From Pogonophryne albipinna (Eukaryota > Chordata > Actinopteri > Perciformes > Artedidraconidae): a stretch of DNA of 64,000 nt. Positions 21,161 through 32,505 of the stretch are shown one piece after another; the stretch's first letter is position 1; the number at the start of each line of letters is the position of its first letter. The notes under the pieces were generated by a model, which made no database searches, was not told the origin of the DNA, and saw only the letters and a list, made by a program, of their open reading frames with translations. The stretch spans positions 39,467,759 through 39,531,758 of the forward strand of contig CM053249.1 of the NCBI GenBank assembly GCA_028583405.1, in the 5' to 3' direction. The position numbers were made by a program, and so were the translations under genes.

Positions 21161-21454
21161 TCATATAGTCTTGATTCTTGTGGTTAAACTTTTCGCTCCG
21201 TATTTTGATGGGTGGTGTCGAATCCTGGATTTTGCATTCATTCGTCACTTCTTTTTCAGTAATTTTTTTATTTGTGTTTTTTTTTAATTGTGATGTCCTG
21301 TCTGTATACACGTGCTTTCAAATGTATTGTTTAATTTTACGCATTATTAATATACTAGGTTATTGATGCATACTTATGAGATGCAATTCATAAAACTAAC
21401 TACATGAAGTCATTGACAATGTTGAGAAAAAAGGAAACAAACCAGATTCTCTTA

Positions 21455-22004
21455 CCTCATTCACACCAACGGTGTTTCAGGGCCGGTTCGGAGCTGGAGC
21501 TTGAAAAGCACCGGGTTTTCCTGTTCACACCGCAGTGGAGCAGCCTCTTAGCTCCGGAATCCGGTTCGTTTCAAGCACCAAAAAATTGTCCGGCTAGAGC
21601 AAAAGCACCGCATACGTCACGCTTACGTCGAGGCGGGGGCAGGGGCGGGATCAACTCTTTGTTTGTACACAACAATGGAGAAACTTAACAAGCAGCAGTG
21701 GTCCACTGAAGAGACCAGCTACCTACTGGGAATCTGGTCTTCTGAAGAGGTACAGAGGAAGCTGGAGCACAATCGGCCATTGTTGTTGTTGTCGGTGTCA
21801 GCTGTGAGGGGTTTCCGCGCGGTTTGGCTTTATGAAGCAGGCACGCAAACGGTTACGTCATGACGCAAACGATGACGCAATGACACAGCACCAGTCGGAC
21901 TCTGGGCGGTGTGAAAAGAGCCGGAGCTAAACCGAAGAACCAGTTCTGAACCTGAAAAGCTCTAGCACGGAGCTTGAACCGGAGTTGCGTTGGTGTGAAT
22001 GAGG
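21455..22004 (+). mobile_element. 550-bp MITE with Myb/SANT fragment (Harbinger-like)
   Basis: CCTCATTCACACCAACG at the left is matched by CGTTGGTGTGAATGAGG at the right, each followed outward by TA. Inside, a plus frame from 21663 has LNKQQWSTEETSYLLGIWSS, a Myb/SANT-type helix motif found in the accessory protein of PIF/Harbinger transposons. A strict 3-bp duplication is not seen. Insertion lies at the stop codon of the Ulp1 exon: without it the flanks read AGA-TAA. Confidence 0.7.
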
Positions 22005-22476
22005 TATCTGAGGAGAGAAGTAGCAATGTCCAGCCTCAGCTCGTGCACTGCCTTCTGTGAGGTTTCAAACTCAATTGCCTCCCCCAGTAAAGTATTCTCT
22101 GCAAACTGAAGAGAACTCTGATTAGTATAGAATGGACTGCATGCAAGGCCGGATTAACCATATGGGCAACCTGGGCAAGTGCCCAGGGGCCCTTGAGCAA
22201 AGAGGGCCCTCAGTGACAAGATGACATTTTTTATTTATTTATTTATTTTTTCGGGCCCAACCTCACTCATCATACATTGTTTTAAATGACACTCACTCTT
22301 CGCTATAAATAACACAGCTTTTCTATAGGGTCAAATTAATATATTTTCTAAACCGTCTCTGTACTGTAGGTCTCACTATGTATGCGCTCGAATGTATTAC
22401 TATGCGGCGGCAGTGTATAGCCGGAATCACAGCCCCACCCTCACTCATGTCACATTTTGTCACGTGAGCAGAAAAA

Positions 22477-25400
22477 ATGGATGGTGCCGGTAGCCAAACG
22501 CCCAGCGGGGCTGCGAAAAGAAAGAAAAAGAAAGAAAAAGAAGAGAGAGTGGCGGCTGCATTAAAAAATGTGCCAACAATAAATAGCTTTTTCAAAAAAG
22601 CAAAAAGTGACGAAATAGGCCAGCAACAACCACAAGGAACAGTGGCGGCGGTCACGGAGGATGTTGTTGAGCTAGCGAGCAATGTTAGCCTTGAACATAG
22701 CATGCTAACGCAGCAGCGAGTAGAAGAGGAAGATAAAGATGAAGACGAGCCTGATGAGGACGTCACAGAGCAGGGTGAAGGTTCGAGTTCATCGGAAGTT
22801 CCCTGTGTCTCTCAGGACCCTGCACAATGGGGATTAATTGATGGAAATGTCCGGGAGGAGACTTTGATGAAAGAGGTTTCATACTTTCATAATCGGGCAA
22901 CGAAGAAAATTGCTTTCTATTTGATTCTGTCACTAACTCTGCTTCTGTGAACACTACAGTATGTGACTCTGAAAAACGTGGTCTGGAAAACCCTTTCAGT
23001 TTTACCCCTTTTACTGTTGATGTTGTTCGTGAAGCTTTAACCAAGTTAGATCCTAAGAAACCGGCTGGCCCGGACAACGTAGAACCTTTCTTTTTAAAGA
23101 TAGCTGCAGATTTTATTGCTCCACCTCTCACTACACTTTTTAACCTCTCCCTCAGCACTAACACAATTCCAAAATTGTGGAAGTCAGCGTATGTCCTGCC
23201 TTTGCTAAAAGGAGGGTAGGCCACCTTATTAAATAACTATAGGGTAATCTCTAAGTTGTCAGTTCTGGCTAAGGTTCTTGAACGCTTAGTGAGTGAACAG
23301 GTAAAGGTGTTTTTATGTACAAATGACATCCTGTCTAAACATCAGTCAGGCTTCAGAAAGCAACACAGCACCATCACTGCCACAATGAAAGTGATGAATG
23401 ATGTGGCGAGTATTTTAGATAATAAGCAGAGTTGTGCAGCTCTATTTATTGACCTTTCCAAAGCGTTTGACACCGTTGATCATCACATCTTAAAGCAGAG
23501 GCTAGCCAGTATAGGCATGTCCAGCCATGCAGTGGGTGGTTTGTGAGCTACCTCTCTGAAAGGTCCCAATGTGTTCATTTTGATGGGCTGTCTTCTGAAT
23601 GGTTGAACATTGCAAATGGTGTTCCCCAAGGTTCTGTTTTAGGTCCACTTTTATTCTCCATCTACATCAACAGTTTAGGTGAAAATGTGGATGAAGCTAC
23701 TTTACATTTTTATGCGGATGATACCGTGATGTACTGTGCAGGTCCCTCCATTAAGGAAGCTGGTGATAAATTACAGGCTGTTTTTAACATTATTCAGACT
23801 CAGCTCTCTGAACTAAAGCTTCTTTTAAATGTTGAGAAAACCAAGGTAATGCTCTTTTCTAAAGCTAAAAAGACACCAGAGCCTGTTGTAGATATTGTAA
23901 CTACGCAAGGAATAAAACTTGAAGTGGTTACCTGTTATAAATACCTTGGTATCTGGCTTGATGATTGTCTCACTTTTAAACTTCATGTCAATAACCTGCT
24001 TAAAAAGCTGAGGGTTAGGCTAGGTTTCTTCTACAGGAACAAGTCCTGTTTCTCACTTGAGGCCAGGAAAAGGCTAGTCACTGTGACCTTTTTACCTGTG
24101 CTGGACTATGGTGATTTGTTGTATATGAATGCACCTGCCAATTGCCTGAACAAGTTAGATGCCGCGTATCACAGCGCACTAAGATTTGTGACAAACTGTA
24201 AAGCATTAACCCATCACTGTACCCTGTATGCAAGGGCTGGTTTGCTTTCACTAACTGTACGGAGGCTCAGTCACTGGTACATTTTTATATACAAAGCCAT
24301 GTTAGGGAAACTTCCATCTTATATCTGCTCCCTGATCTCACGGAAAATTGTAAGTGGCTACTGCCTGAGATCGAATGCTGTGGTTTTATTAAATGTGCCA
24401 ACTGCTAGGACTGTCTTAGGGAAGACAGCTTTTAGATGCGCAGCTCCTCTGTCTTGGAATAGTCTGCAAATTAAATGGAAACTGAACAATCTGGTGCCAC
24501 TAAATGTTTTTAAAGCTCGGTTGGATGCTAGTCAATCGGAAGCTATTGGTACCTGTTTATGTGGATAATTATGTAAATGATGCTGTATGATGTCCTATTT
24601 ATGTTTTTATGTTTCATGTGGAACTACTTGAGCAGGTCTCCCTTGAAAAAGAGATCAATGATCTCAATGGGATTTATCTGTATAAATAAAGGTTTGAAAT
24701 GAAACGAAGTATCCAGCATCTCGGAGGGAGACCGATGCTAGCGGCCGGACACGCTCACTGACCAATGATATGCTGACCAGACAGCTTCACAATGGAGAAA
24801 TCGTTCAACGCGATTGGATTATTTATTCTCCATCTCCCGGAGCAATTTATTGTTTTGCCTGCAAACTTTTATCCACTCACAGCCACAGTAATGCATTTGT
24901 TCTCGGCTTTAGTGATTGGAAGCATCCCGAGAGGATAACGGAACATGAGACGAGTGGTGAGCACAGAAAATGCATACTTTCACTTATGCATCGCACTAAA
25001 CTCATGGGCACTGTGGATGCTTCTCTAGGGATGCAGGTCGACACAGAAAGTCAGTACTGGAAGGATGTATTGAGACGTGTAGTTGCGGTGATTAAATTCT
25101 TGAGTGAGAGGGGGCTTCCTTTCCGGGGAAATGACGAACTTTTAGGATCCGCACATAACGGGAACTACCTGGGAATCCTGGAGCTGCTTGCGCAGTTTGA
25201 TCCATTTTTAAAGGATCATTTGCAGAAGTTTGGCCAGAAGGGACGTGGTAGGACTTCATACTTGTCATCAACTATCTGTGAGGAGTTTATTGGTTTGATG
25301 GGTGACAGAACAAAGGAAGCAATAGCAACAGAACTACAGCGAGCAAGGTATTTCTCTGTCATCGTAGATTCTACACCTGACACGTCGACCAATTAACTTT

Positions 25401-26770
25401 CGTTTTCCGATTTGTGAGTGAGAAAGGAAAAGTCATTGAGAGATTTATTGGATTTGAACCCATTCACAGTCACACTGGGTCAAGTCTGGCTGACTGCGTG
25501 ATGAAGATGGTCATTGATATGGGGCTGGATCTCTCAAACTGCCGTGGCCAGGCTTATGACAACGCATCCAACATGTCAGGAAAATATAATGGGCTGCAAG
25601 CTCATCTCAAGAAAAGCAACCCACTCATACATTACATTCCGTGCGCAGCACACTCCTTGAATTTGGTTGGTGTCAACTGTGTTGAAAATAGTTGTCGTGA
25701 AGCAAGCCAGTTTTTTGATATACTTCAAGCACTTTATGCTTTTTGCTCTGCTTCTACCCACCGATGGAATAAAGTGTTTACTGAAAACATCACACTGACG
25801 CTAAAATCTCTCTCCTGAACAAGATGGAGCTGCAGAGGAGACTCCACAAGAGCTCTTTGTGAGAATTACACTGCAATAAGAGGGGCTTTACAAATGTTGG
25901 CGGGTGATGACGAAGAGCGCCAGGACACACGGCGAGAGGCCTCTGCGCTGTGTGGCAAACTTGGGAAACTAGAGACTGCTCTGCTGACAATATTTTGGGA
26001 CACTGTATGCACCAATTCAAGCTTACGAGCACTGGCTTGCAAAAGAAAGACATTGACCTAATGACCGCTGTGCGACTTTTGGAATCACTACGAGGGACAT
26101 TTTCGGACTTTGAGACATCTGCCCGGGCCGTCACCGGCGTCACACAGACATACCAGCACGAGACTCACCGTGTTGGTAAAAGACGAGTATTTGATGACGA
26201 GACAGTGGAGCACGAGGTGGCACTGACTGGCAGTACAAAATTCCAGGTTGAGACATTCAATGTAATTATTGACAGATTGCTCTCAGGACTTAGCAAACGC
26301 CTGGATGCATACAAAGTCATAAATGATCACTTTGGAGTCCTATTTGACATGTGCTGTGATGACACTGATCTCCGCAGACGGGCCAATATTCTCTCCTCAT
26401 CATATCCTACTGACTTGGATAAGTCATTAGGAGATGAGCTGATCCAGTTTAGGGCTTTTGTCAGCACAGAGCCAGATAAAACTCCTGCAAACAGACTGCA
26501 GGTGGTGCTAAAACATGGACTACAGACAACATTCCCCAATGTTTTTGTTGCGCTCAGGATTTTTCTCACACTGCCTGTAACCAACTGCGAGGGTGAGAGG
26601 TCCTTTTCACAGCTTAAACGCATCAAAAATGAACTTAGGACAACCATGGCTCAGAAGAGACTTTCAGCCCTTTCTTTGATGGCCATCGAGTCTGATCTTG
26701 TGAGGCGATCTGGATTTTGATGACCTAATCACAGACTTTTCAAAGAGAAAGGCAAGGAAGAAACACTGCT
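22477..26770 (+). pseudogene. hAT transposase, ZMYM1/DUF4371-like, split by a LINE
   Basis: N-terminal part from Met 22477 has a Lys-rich stretch (AAKRKKKKEKEERVAAALKN) and an acidic stretch, then enters a LINE at 22906 and resumes in frame at 24710. The central part has YCFACKLLSTHSHS and HNGNYLGILELLAQFDPFLK, typical of DUF4371. A one-base shift near 25395, a TGA near 25816, a shift near 26010 and another near 26708 break the frame. The C-terminal hAT dimerisation segment is clear (FLTLPVTNCEGERSFSQLKR). Without breaks it would be a transposase of usual length for this group. Confidence 0.85.
22906..24702 (+). mobile_element. 5'-truncated L2-like LINE inside the hAT
   Basis: Coding starts within the RT N-terminal region (ALTKLDPKKPAGPDNVEPFF) and runs through NGVPQGSVLGPLLFSIYINS and the intact active site FYADDTVMYC to a stop at 24566. 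A TAG at about 23217 and a shift near 23540 break it. The 3' tail has aaaaagagatcaatgatctc then aatgggattt and ends in ataaataaaggtttgaaatg, the usual fish L2 tail. aacgaag flanks both sides (22899-22905, 24703-24709). The RT lacks its endonuclease, so it was 5' truncated at insertion. Confidence 0.9.
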
Positions 26771-27137
26771 AAAAGGTAAGATCCACTGTCTCTCATACAC
26801 ACCATTTCACTACATATTTTACTTTTGTAACTCTCAATGTTTACAGCCAGCCAGTCATATGTTGGCATTAAGTGGGGTGCTACTCTGAGGTTTTGAGTGA
26901 TATTACCTAGGTATTCCTGAGCCATACACTGTCTTGGAATCTTATCCATTGTATTTTGTCTTGTGATGTTTGACTAAAAGGGCAAAAGGCTAGACCTACT
27001 TTGGTTGAACTATGTGGATGCGTCCCTGCTTTTGACAAATAGGTGTGCGATTTGACATGCCAGATTGACTGAAAATTCTAAATATTGGTCATGTTGGTAG
27101 GATTGGGTAGGCGTGGTGTTACTTGTTGGTACGTGGG

Positions 27138-27155
27138 TTGGGGGGGGGGGGGGGG
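27138..27155. repeat. Poly-G tract
   Basis: A run of about 17 G near the right end of the hAT. Confidence 0.8.
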
Positions 27156-28611
27156 GCCATGAGCGCTCAGTGCCCAGGGGCCCCTGCAGGTACTAATCCG
27201 GCCTTGACTGCATGGTCTATGATTTTACCCTCAAATGGAATACAGACAAATTACCCAACAGATTTAAAGAATTACATGTTGTATATGTGTAGTTTTACAC
27301 AATTCAATACATCTTTGATCAAGATGTATATAAGCAAGTCAAGATATTCAGTCTAATTGCTACTGAGTTTGAGAGTAATGTTTGGGTAAATGCATTTCAC
27401 ACTCACTTTTAAGGCCAGGACACCACAGGATGTGCTGTCTTGTTGGCGATTATGGGGGGAGGGTGCTGCATGTCCACCTTGACACCTTGCAGCCTTTCAT
27501 CCTCATAAAGGCTCTACAGTATGTAGATAGTACATGTGTCAAGATGCAGCACATCATTGTCAAAAAACTCATACAACACCGGAACTAGTACACTGTATCA
27601 AATGTACCTTGTAGACTGCAGGCACACCTTCGTTTTGCCTTTCCCTTCTCCAAGTGGATCCAAGAAGAGGGTTTTCTTCTCATGGGGGTACATTACCTTT
27701 TATTATTCACATGGAAACACAACATGCATTAGGCAGGTACGATGTAGGGTATTGTTTAGATGTTATTAATAATAAATGACAGCATGTATGTGTGGCCAGG
27801 TTATCTTGCAAATCACTAATTATATATGGTGTATACAGCACTATAGAGACAGATTGGAGCTTAAAATATGCTCCTATTCTCACCACCAACATCCAGTGAT
27901 GGTTCTCATTCACAATTCCCATGATGAATGTGTGTGCCATTGGATCAACCTGAGAGTAGTTGCAAAAGTATTACATTCCTGTTGAAAAATGTACAAATGC
28001 AAAGTCATTCCAATCATGTACATACCCGGATTCTTCCAAATTTGTTTTTCCAGATGGCGGTCATAGCGTAGCTGTCAATAACAGCTGCTTGACCGTCATT
28101 GCACTGGTTGAATGTTCTTACAATGAGTGTAAGGTAGGCATTGATCACCTATGAGAAAAATGATCACAAAGTATTAAAAAGAGGCATGTTTACTGTTATA
28201 CTATCTACTACATTGTTGTAACGTCACTGAATTTCCTTTTACGATTTAAGTCAATAAAACTGTAATACAATGTTTTGTGACTTTCATTAAAACAAATATT
28301 GCCCATTAGGGAATGGAATTATATAAAATATAAATTATAATGTGACAAAGCAATACCTCACTCTCCAGCTCCTTGTTTGGACCAGTCTTTGTGATATCCC
28401 AAAAAAAAAGTTTGTATGGCCCTATTTTCGAACGTGTACATCCTTCCCAGCCCATGCCTCCTGCACATCTGAAAAAAATACAGTAATGCATTTACTTACC
28501 AACCATGATATAGTTAAAGATTTAGTTCATGTTTACATAATTACTATTCAAATGTAACACTCAATATCAAAACACCTACATTTGTCAGTTAGAGTGACAG
28601 TATTTATTGGA

Positions 28612-29165
28612 GCAGATGAGGCTGGCGCTGATGGGGCAGCAGGCTAATGCTGATGGGGCAGCAGGTGAGGCTGACGCTGATGGGGCAGCAGGTGAGGCTG
28701 ACGCTGATGGGGCAGCAGGTGAGGCTGGCGCTGATGGGGCAGCAGGTGAGGCTGACGCTGATGGGGCAGCAGGTGAGGCTGACGCTGATGGGGCAGCAGG
28801 TGAGGCTGGCGCTGATGGGGCAGCAGGTGAGGCTGACATTGATGGGGCAGCAGGTGCGCCCCATCAGCACAACATGACTCACCACTGATGGGGCAGCAGG
28901 TGAGGCTGACGCTGATGGAGCAGCAGGTGAGGCTGGCGCTGATGGGGCAGCAGGTGAGGCTGGCGCTGATGGAGCAGCAGGTGAGGCTGACGCTGATGGG
29001 GCAGCAGGTGAGGCTGACGCTGATAGAGCAGCAGGTGAGGCTGGCGCTGATGGGGCAGCAGGTGAGGCTGGCGCTGATGGAGCAGCAGGTGAGGCTGGCG
29101 CTGATGGGGCAGCAGGTGAGGCTGGCGCTGATGGGGCAGCAGGTGAGGCTGACGCTGATGGAGCT
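28612..29165 (-). repeat. 30-bp coding minisatellite, about 18 units
   Basis: Unit gctgatggggcagcaggtga plus ggctggc/gacgc, interrupted once near 28855-28890. On minus it encodes ten-residue SASPAAPSAP-type repeats; because 30 is a multiple of three all three minus frames and two plus frames stay open. It lies between integrase and protease parts. Confidence 0.95.
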
Positions 29166-31303
29166 TCCATGTAGGCTGGTGATGTGGAGGGTGCTGCTGT
29201 TGTTGCTGTTTTTTTTATTTGGAGAGGGATTCGGGGCAGCTCTGCTTTGGATATTTTCAAGTGATCCACATTGATTTTTTTTAAAAACTTTCCCATCCTC
29301 CAATAGCAGATCAGCACTTTTCCCCTCTAGTGCTGTAATTTGGAAAGGGCCAAGGAAGTTTGCCTCAAGCTTGCCACCTTTTCTTTGTTGGCTCCTCACA
29401 TTCTGTCGCCACACTTGGTCACCTACTCTGAAGTGACATTTAGGAATGCCCTGTCTCAAACGCTCCCTGGCGCTTTTTTCCTGCTTGGCAATATTGCCAT
29501 GGAGAATGTCCTTGATTTCCTCAAGGTTTTTAACGCCCTGGGAAACCTTTTCCTCAGCCACAACATCCTCAACACTGCTGTCTACCTGTGAATAAATGTT
29601 TTGATATTCCTTAATGTTTTCAACATTAACTTGATATACCTTAAGTTATATTGAGACGTGTTTACCAACCATGAAGTGTTCTGGCACCTCGGTTGGATAC
29701 CGAGCCTCTCGGCCAAACATCAGAAAGTATGGGGAGAACTTAGTTGTCATCTGCTTTTTTGTCCTCAAGCCAAACATGACTGCATCCAGGTACTCATCCC
29801 AGTCTTCTGGTTTGTCTGCCACCAGCTTCCAGAGAGCTCTAAAAAAAATAACAGAATTTGTACTGATAATAGGCATTATATACTGTATATATATATATAT
29901 ATATGGTCCGACTGGCATTTGCCTCACCTTTGTATGGTGCCGTTCATCCTCTACCAGCCCATTTGTTTGAGGGTGATAGGGTGAACAGAGACTTCTCTGA
30001 ATCCCCATCTTGGCACATACATTCTTGTTGATCTGTAAATATAAAGAACATTGTATAACGTTTTATATAGATGAAAACACAACTACAATATTTTTGCAAA
30101 AAATGTTTAAACCATTTTCAAAATTACCGCATTGACAAACTCTCTTCCTTGGTCAGTCAGGATTGTTTTTGGCACCTCAAACTGATGGAAAAACTTCACA
30201 ATGCATTCTGTCACCTCAGTTGCTGTTTTGGTTTTCAGAGGATATGCTTGTGACCATTTGGTGAGGTAGTCTACCATAACGCAAATATATACATTCCCAC
30301 TATTGGTAGTTTTTAACCTGCCAATCAAGTCAATGCCAATGAGCTCAAATGAATGTTCAACCTTGAAAAAAAGGACAACAAATAATGATACATTTTATTC
30401 TGGATATAATGTTTGTGAGCATGTTGTGTAGGGAAAATAATTCTGCTTAAATCAATCAGAGCTTTCTTCCTTTCTACATTATCTGCTGAGATGGATGTGA
30501 TATCTGTGAGGTAAATGTGTTTTGTGATACAACAACAGACATTGATTTTGAGAATGTGGTAACAAATATTACCTTTTATTGGGGTATATTCCACCTCCTG
30601 TTTGATAGGATGAGCAGCTGCCTGGCACACTGCACATTCTGACACCTGTTCAAAACACATACACAGGTTAACTATCTGAATACCTTTTTCTGTCAGTTCA
30701 CACAGGACCAAACCAAATAGAACAGGTTCTTACATTTCTGTAATTTAAGGAAATAATACATAAACTTAAATGCAAGTAGGCAGGGTATTTAACTTTATCT
30801 GCGATAAGCTGAAGCTATAAAAAGTGAAGAGCTTACTTTTCAGCAGTTGCAGTGCTTACCCATTTATGTATGTCAGAAGACATCCCAGGCCAAAAACATA
30901 TTTTCGAGATGGGGTCTCTGGTCCTTTGTTGGCCTGTATGAGCACCTGTGGCGCTATCGTGGAAATCTATAAAGGTCGCGTTTGCCTCCTCCGCGCCTCT
31001 GACCACTTTGGTCTTGGAGGCCTTACCAGGACCCTTCATGTAATAAAGGGCTCCATCTTTAACATAAATTGTAATATTCGTCGACATCAAATAAATGAAA
31101 CGTATACAATCCGCATATTGACTTACAAAAGTTTGTGGGGTGTCTATGATTAGGCTACTTAAACAATCAATCCAAAACTCACCATCCAGGACATAAGTGG
31201 AAGCCTTTCTTCTTATGTCCTTTTTAAATGTCTTTGTGCTGTCTAGCGGATACTGGCCTTTACGCTTGTAATCGACAATGGTTTGGTACAAATTATTATC
31301 CAT
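28612..31303 (-). pseudogene. Ginger/Gypsy-like integrase, seven exon blocks
   Basis: Exon blocks are 31303-31183, 31056-30860, 30645-30573, 30361-30128, 30032-29928, 29838-29670 and from 29585. They give an N-terminal segment (MDNNLYQTIVDYKRKGQYPL), an H2C2 finger split over exons (FHDSATGAHTGQQRTRDPIS, then SECAVCQAA), the catalytic core with Asp (ELIGIDLIGRL), Asp (ILTDQGREFVNA) and Glu (HPQTNGLVED), and the GPF motif EANFLGPFQITA of Gypsy and Ginger1 integrases. The presence of introns speaks against an LTR retroelement. Breaks: exon 3/4 phase mismatch, a shift just after the catalytic Glu, and one in an A8 run near 29280. The C-terminus is a long Ala/Pro/Ser repeat. Confidence 0.8.
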
Positions 31304-31577
31304 TTTACCAGTGCAAGCTTCACGGTGTAGCTGTCGGCTGTACCACAAATTGGTTTTCGCTCCGTCACTAATGACTGTGGGACGCGGGAACGAGTGGGGT
31401 GCGCGTATGCAAGTTGCTTGTGTTGGTAATGCGCAAAAGCAATCCAGTAGACAGACATGTGCGCATATATAAGATAATTACCTGCATTACATTCTTTCTT
31501 GATCTGGGCTATAATATGGGGAGACTGCAAGGTTTCTTATATTAAACTTTGCCTATAAAAATGCCTATACCATTTAA
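31304..31577 (-). other. Upstream exon candidate of the integrase
   Basis: Minus 31530-31480 reads MQSPHIIAQIKKECNAG before a gtaatt donor-like site, and the stretch upstream of Met 31303 stays open to 31348. This may be a 5' exon, but no homology supports it. Confidence 0.3.
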
Positions 31578-31967
31578 CCCTTATGTTGTGTTCAGCAGAA
31601 TTGTTTTGGGTGACTCTGGGTCAAATTTGGCCCAATCAAGATTAATCTTTGACTTTAGACACCCCACCCCGACCCCCTTCATCCACTGTAACAATATTTT
31701 TTTTGCAACATACACCTGGTCTCCCATGCCTCTGCCCCCCTCCCCCCACGGGAACTCGACCTTTCACAAAGAATATGTACACTAACACTTGAACCTGAAC
31801 ACACACATGTGCAATAATTCAATTACAACAGGATTGTATGGTTAAAAATGCACAATAGGTTAGTTATGATGGAGTTAAAACAATATTGGATGATAGTCAT
31901 TATTTTGGAGTGTTTTGGACTGAGATAAATCATGGGTCAAAATTGACCCGCGAACACCATGAACGGT
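31578..31967. mobile_element. piggyBac-like MITE
   Basis: TTAA at 31574-31577 precedes CCCTTATGTTGTGTTC; the right end GAACACCATGAACGG is a worn inverted match, followed by TAAC. Inner copies of GGGTCAAATTTGGCCC and GGGTCAAAATTGACCC fit the fish piggyBac pattern. It lies between the SWIM/YqaJ and integrase genes. Confidence 0.5.
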
Positions 31968-32505
31968 AACAGCTTTCGAAAACAACACCACGGTTAAAGA
32001 TGAATATGACATGTTGTTCACACTGACTTTGATTGCTTACCATGTCACTGGACTCCAATCTTCAAAATGAATGTTTATTTTATGTGTGATAATGTACACA
32101 ATTTTAGTATGGATAATATGTCACTTTATTTCTTTATTTCATTCAACATGTATTATTAATTACTGTGTGTATGTAAATGTGTTGGACAATTGCAGGACTA
32201 GCCCTCACTCCATATTTGTTTTATTTCTGACTCGGATGATAAACCAGGCCTGTCATAAAATGCACCCCACCCAAAAAGATGGTTCTATTCATCCCACCCT
32301 CAAGCATTTTATAGGGTATGGTTGTAGGACTAGTACCAATGAATGGAGCAAGTGTCATGTATGTGACCCTTTTATTTTGAAGATAGCAAGGGGTGCATAA
32401 CGTGGCTAAAATATGCTGACAAAGACTATGTAACATTTGTTTTTTTTAAACATATTTTGTTTATTATATGACAAATATGTAAAATTAAACAATATAGATC
32501 AAGGG
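31968..32505. other. Gap between YqaJ remnant and integrase
   Basis: No YqaJ continuation is found. A 71-residue minus frame (32436-32221) has no known motif. Probably the nuclease C-terminus was deleted here, or exons are too short to see. Confidence 0.4.

Larger units (their letters stand above)
22144..27206 (+). mobile_element. hAT element, 5.06 kb, perfect TSD
   Basis: Ends CAAGGCCGGATTAACC and AATCCGGCCTTG are inverted repeats flanked by the exact 8-bp duplication actgcatg (22136-22143 and 27207-27214). A G17 run is near 27138. It lies in an intron of the Ulp1 gene, opposite orientation. It contains the broken ZMYM1-like transposase and a nested L2 LINE. Confidence 0.95.
22005..28468 (-). 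pseudogene. Ulp1-type cysteine protease, six exons across a hAT insertion
   Basis: Exons read from homology and GT-AG sites are about 28468-28357, 28148-28026, 27949-27884, 27696-27608, 27513-27407 and 22105-22005. They join in phase. The domain shows the catalytic His before Trp (NENHHWMLV), Asp (LFLDPLG), and the Gln/Cys block RQQDSTSCGVLALK, which runs into FAENTLLGEAIEFE on the last exon, 5 kb away beyond the hAT. Ulp1/C48 proteases cleave SUMO-like conjugates or process precursors. The only coding break is one base in a six-base homopolymer at 27454-27459. The first exon can join in phase to the Ala/Pro tail of the integrase through a donor near 28568, so integrase and protease may be one protein. 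Confidence 0.8.

Noticed and set aside
28612..29165. CRISPR-like array
   Set aside because: Units are contiguous with no unique spacers, and the context is a vertebrate genome.
28607..29561. Other long frames across the 30-bp repeat (His-Leu-Leu-Pro or Cys-Pro-Ile-Ser repeats, and plus-strand Asp-Gly-Ala repeats)
   Set aside because: The repeat length is a multiple of three, so all frames stay open. Only the Ala/Pro/Ser frame joins smoothly to the integrase upstream (after the A8 shift) and the protease downstream.
29646..31303. LTR retrotransposon pol (Gypsy) as source of the integrase
   Set aside because: The coding is split by GT-AG introns, no RT or LTR is adjacent, and it lies inside a TIR/TSD-bounded element.
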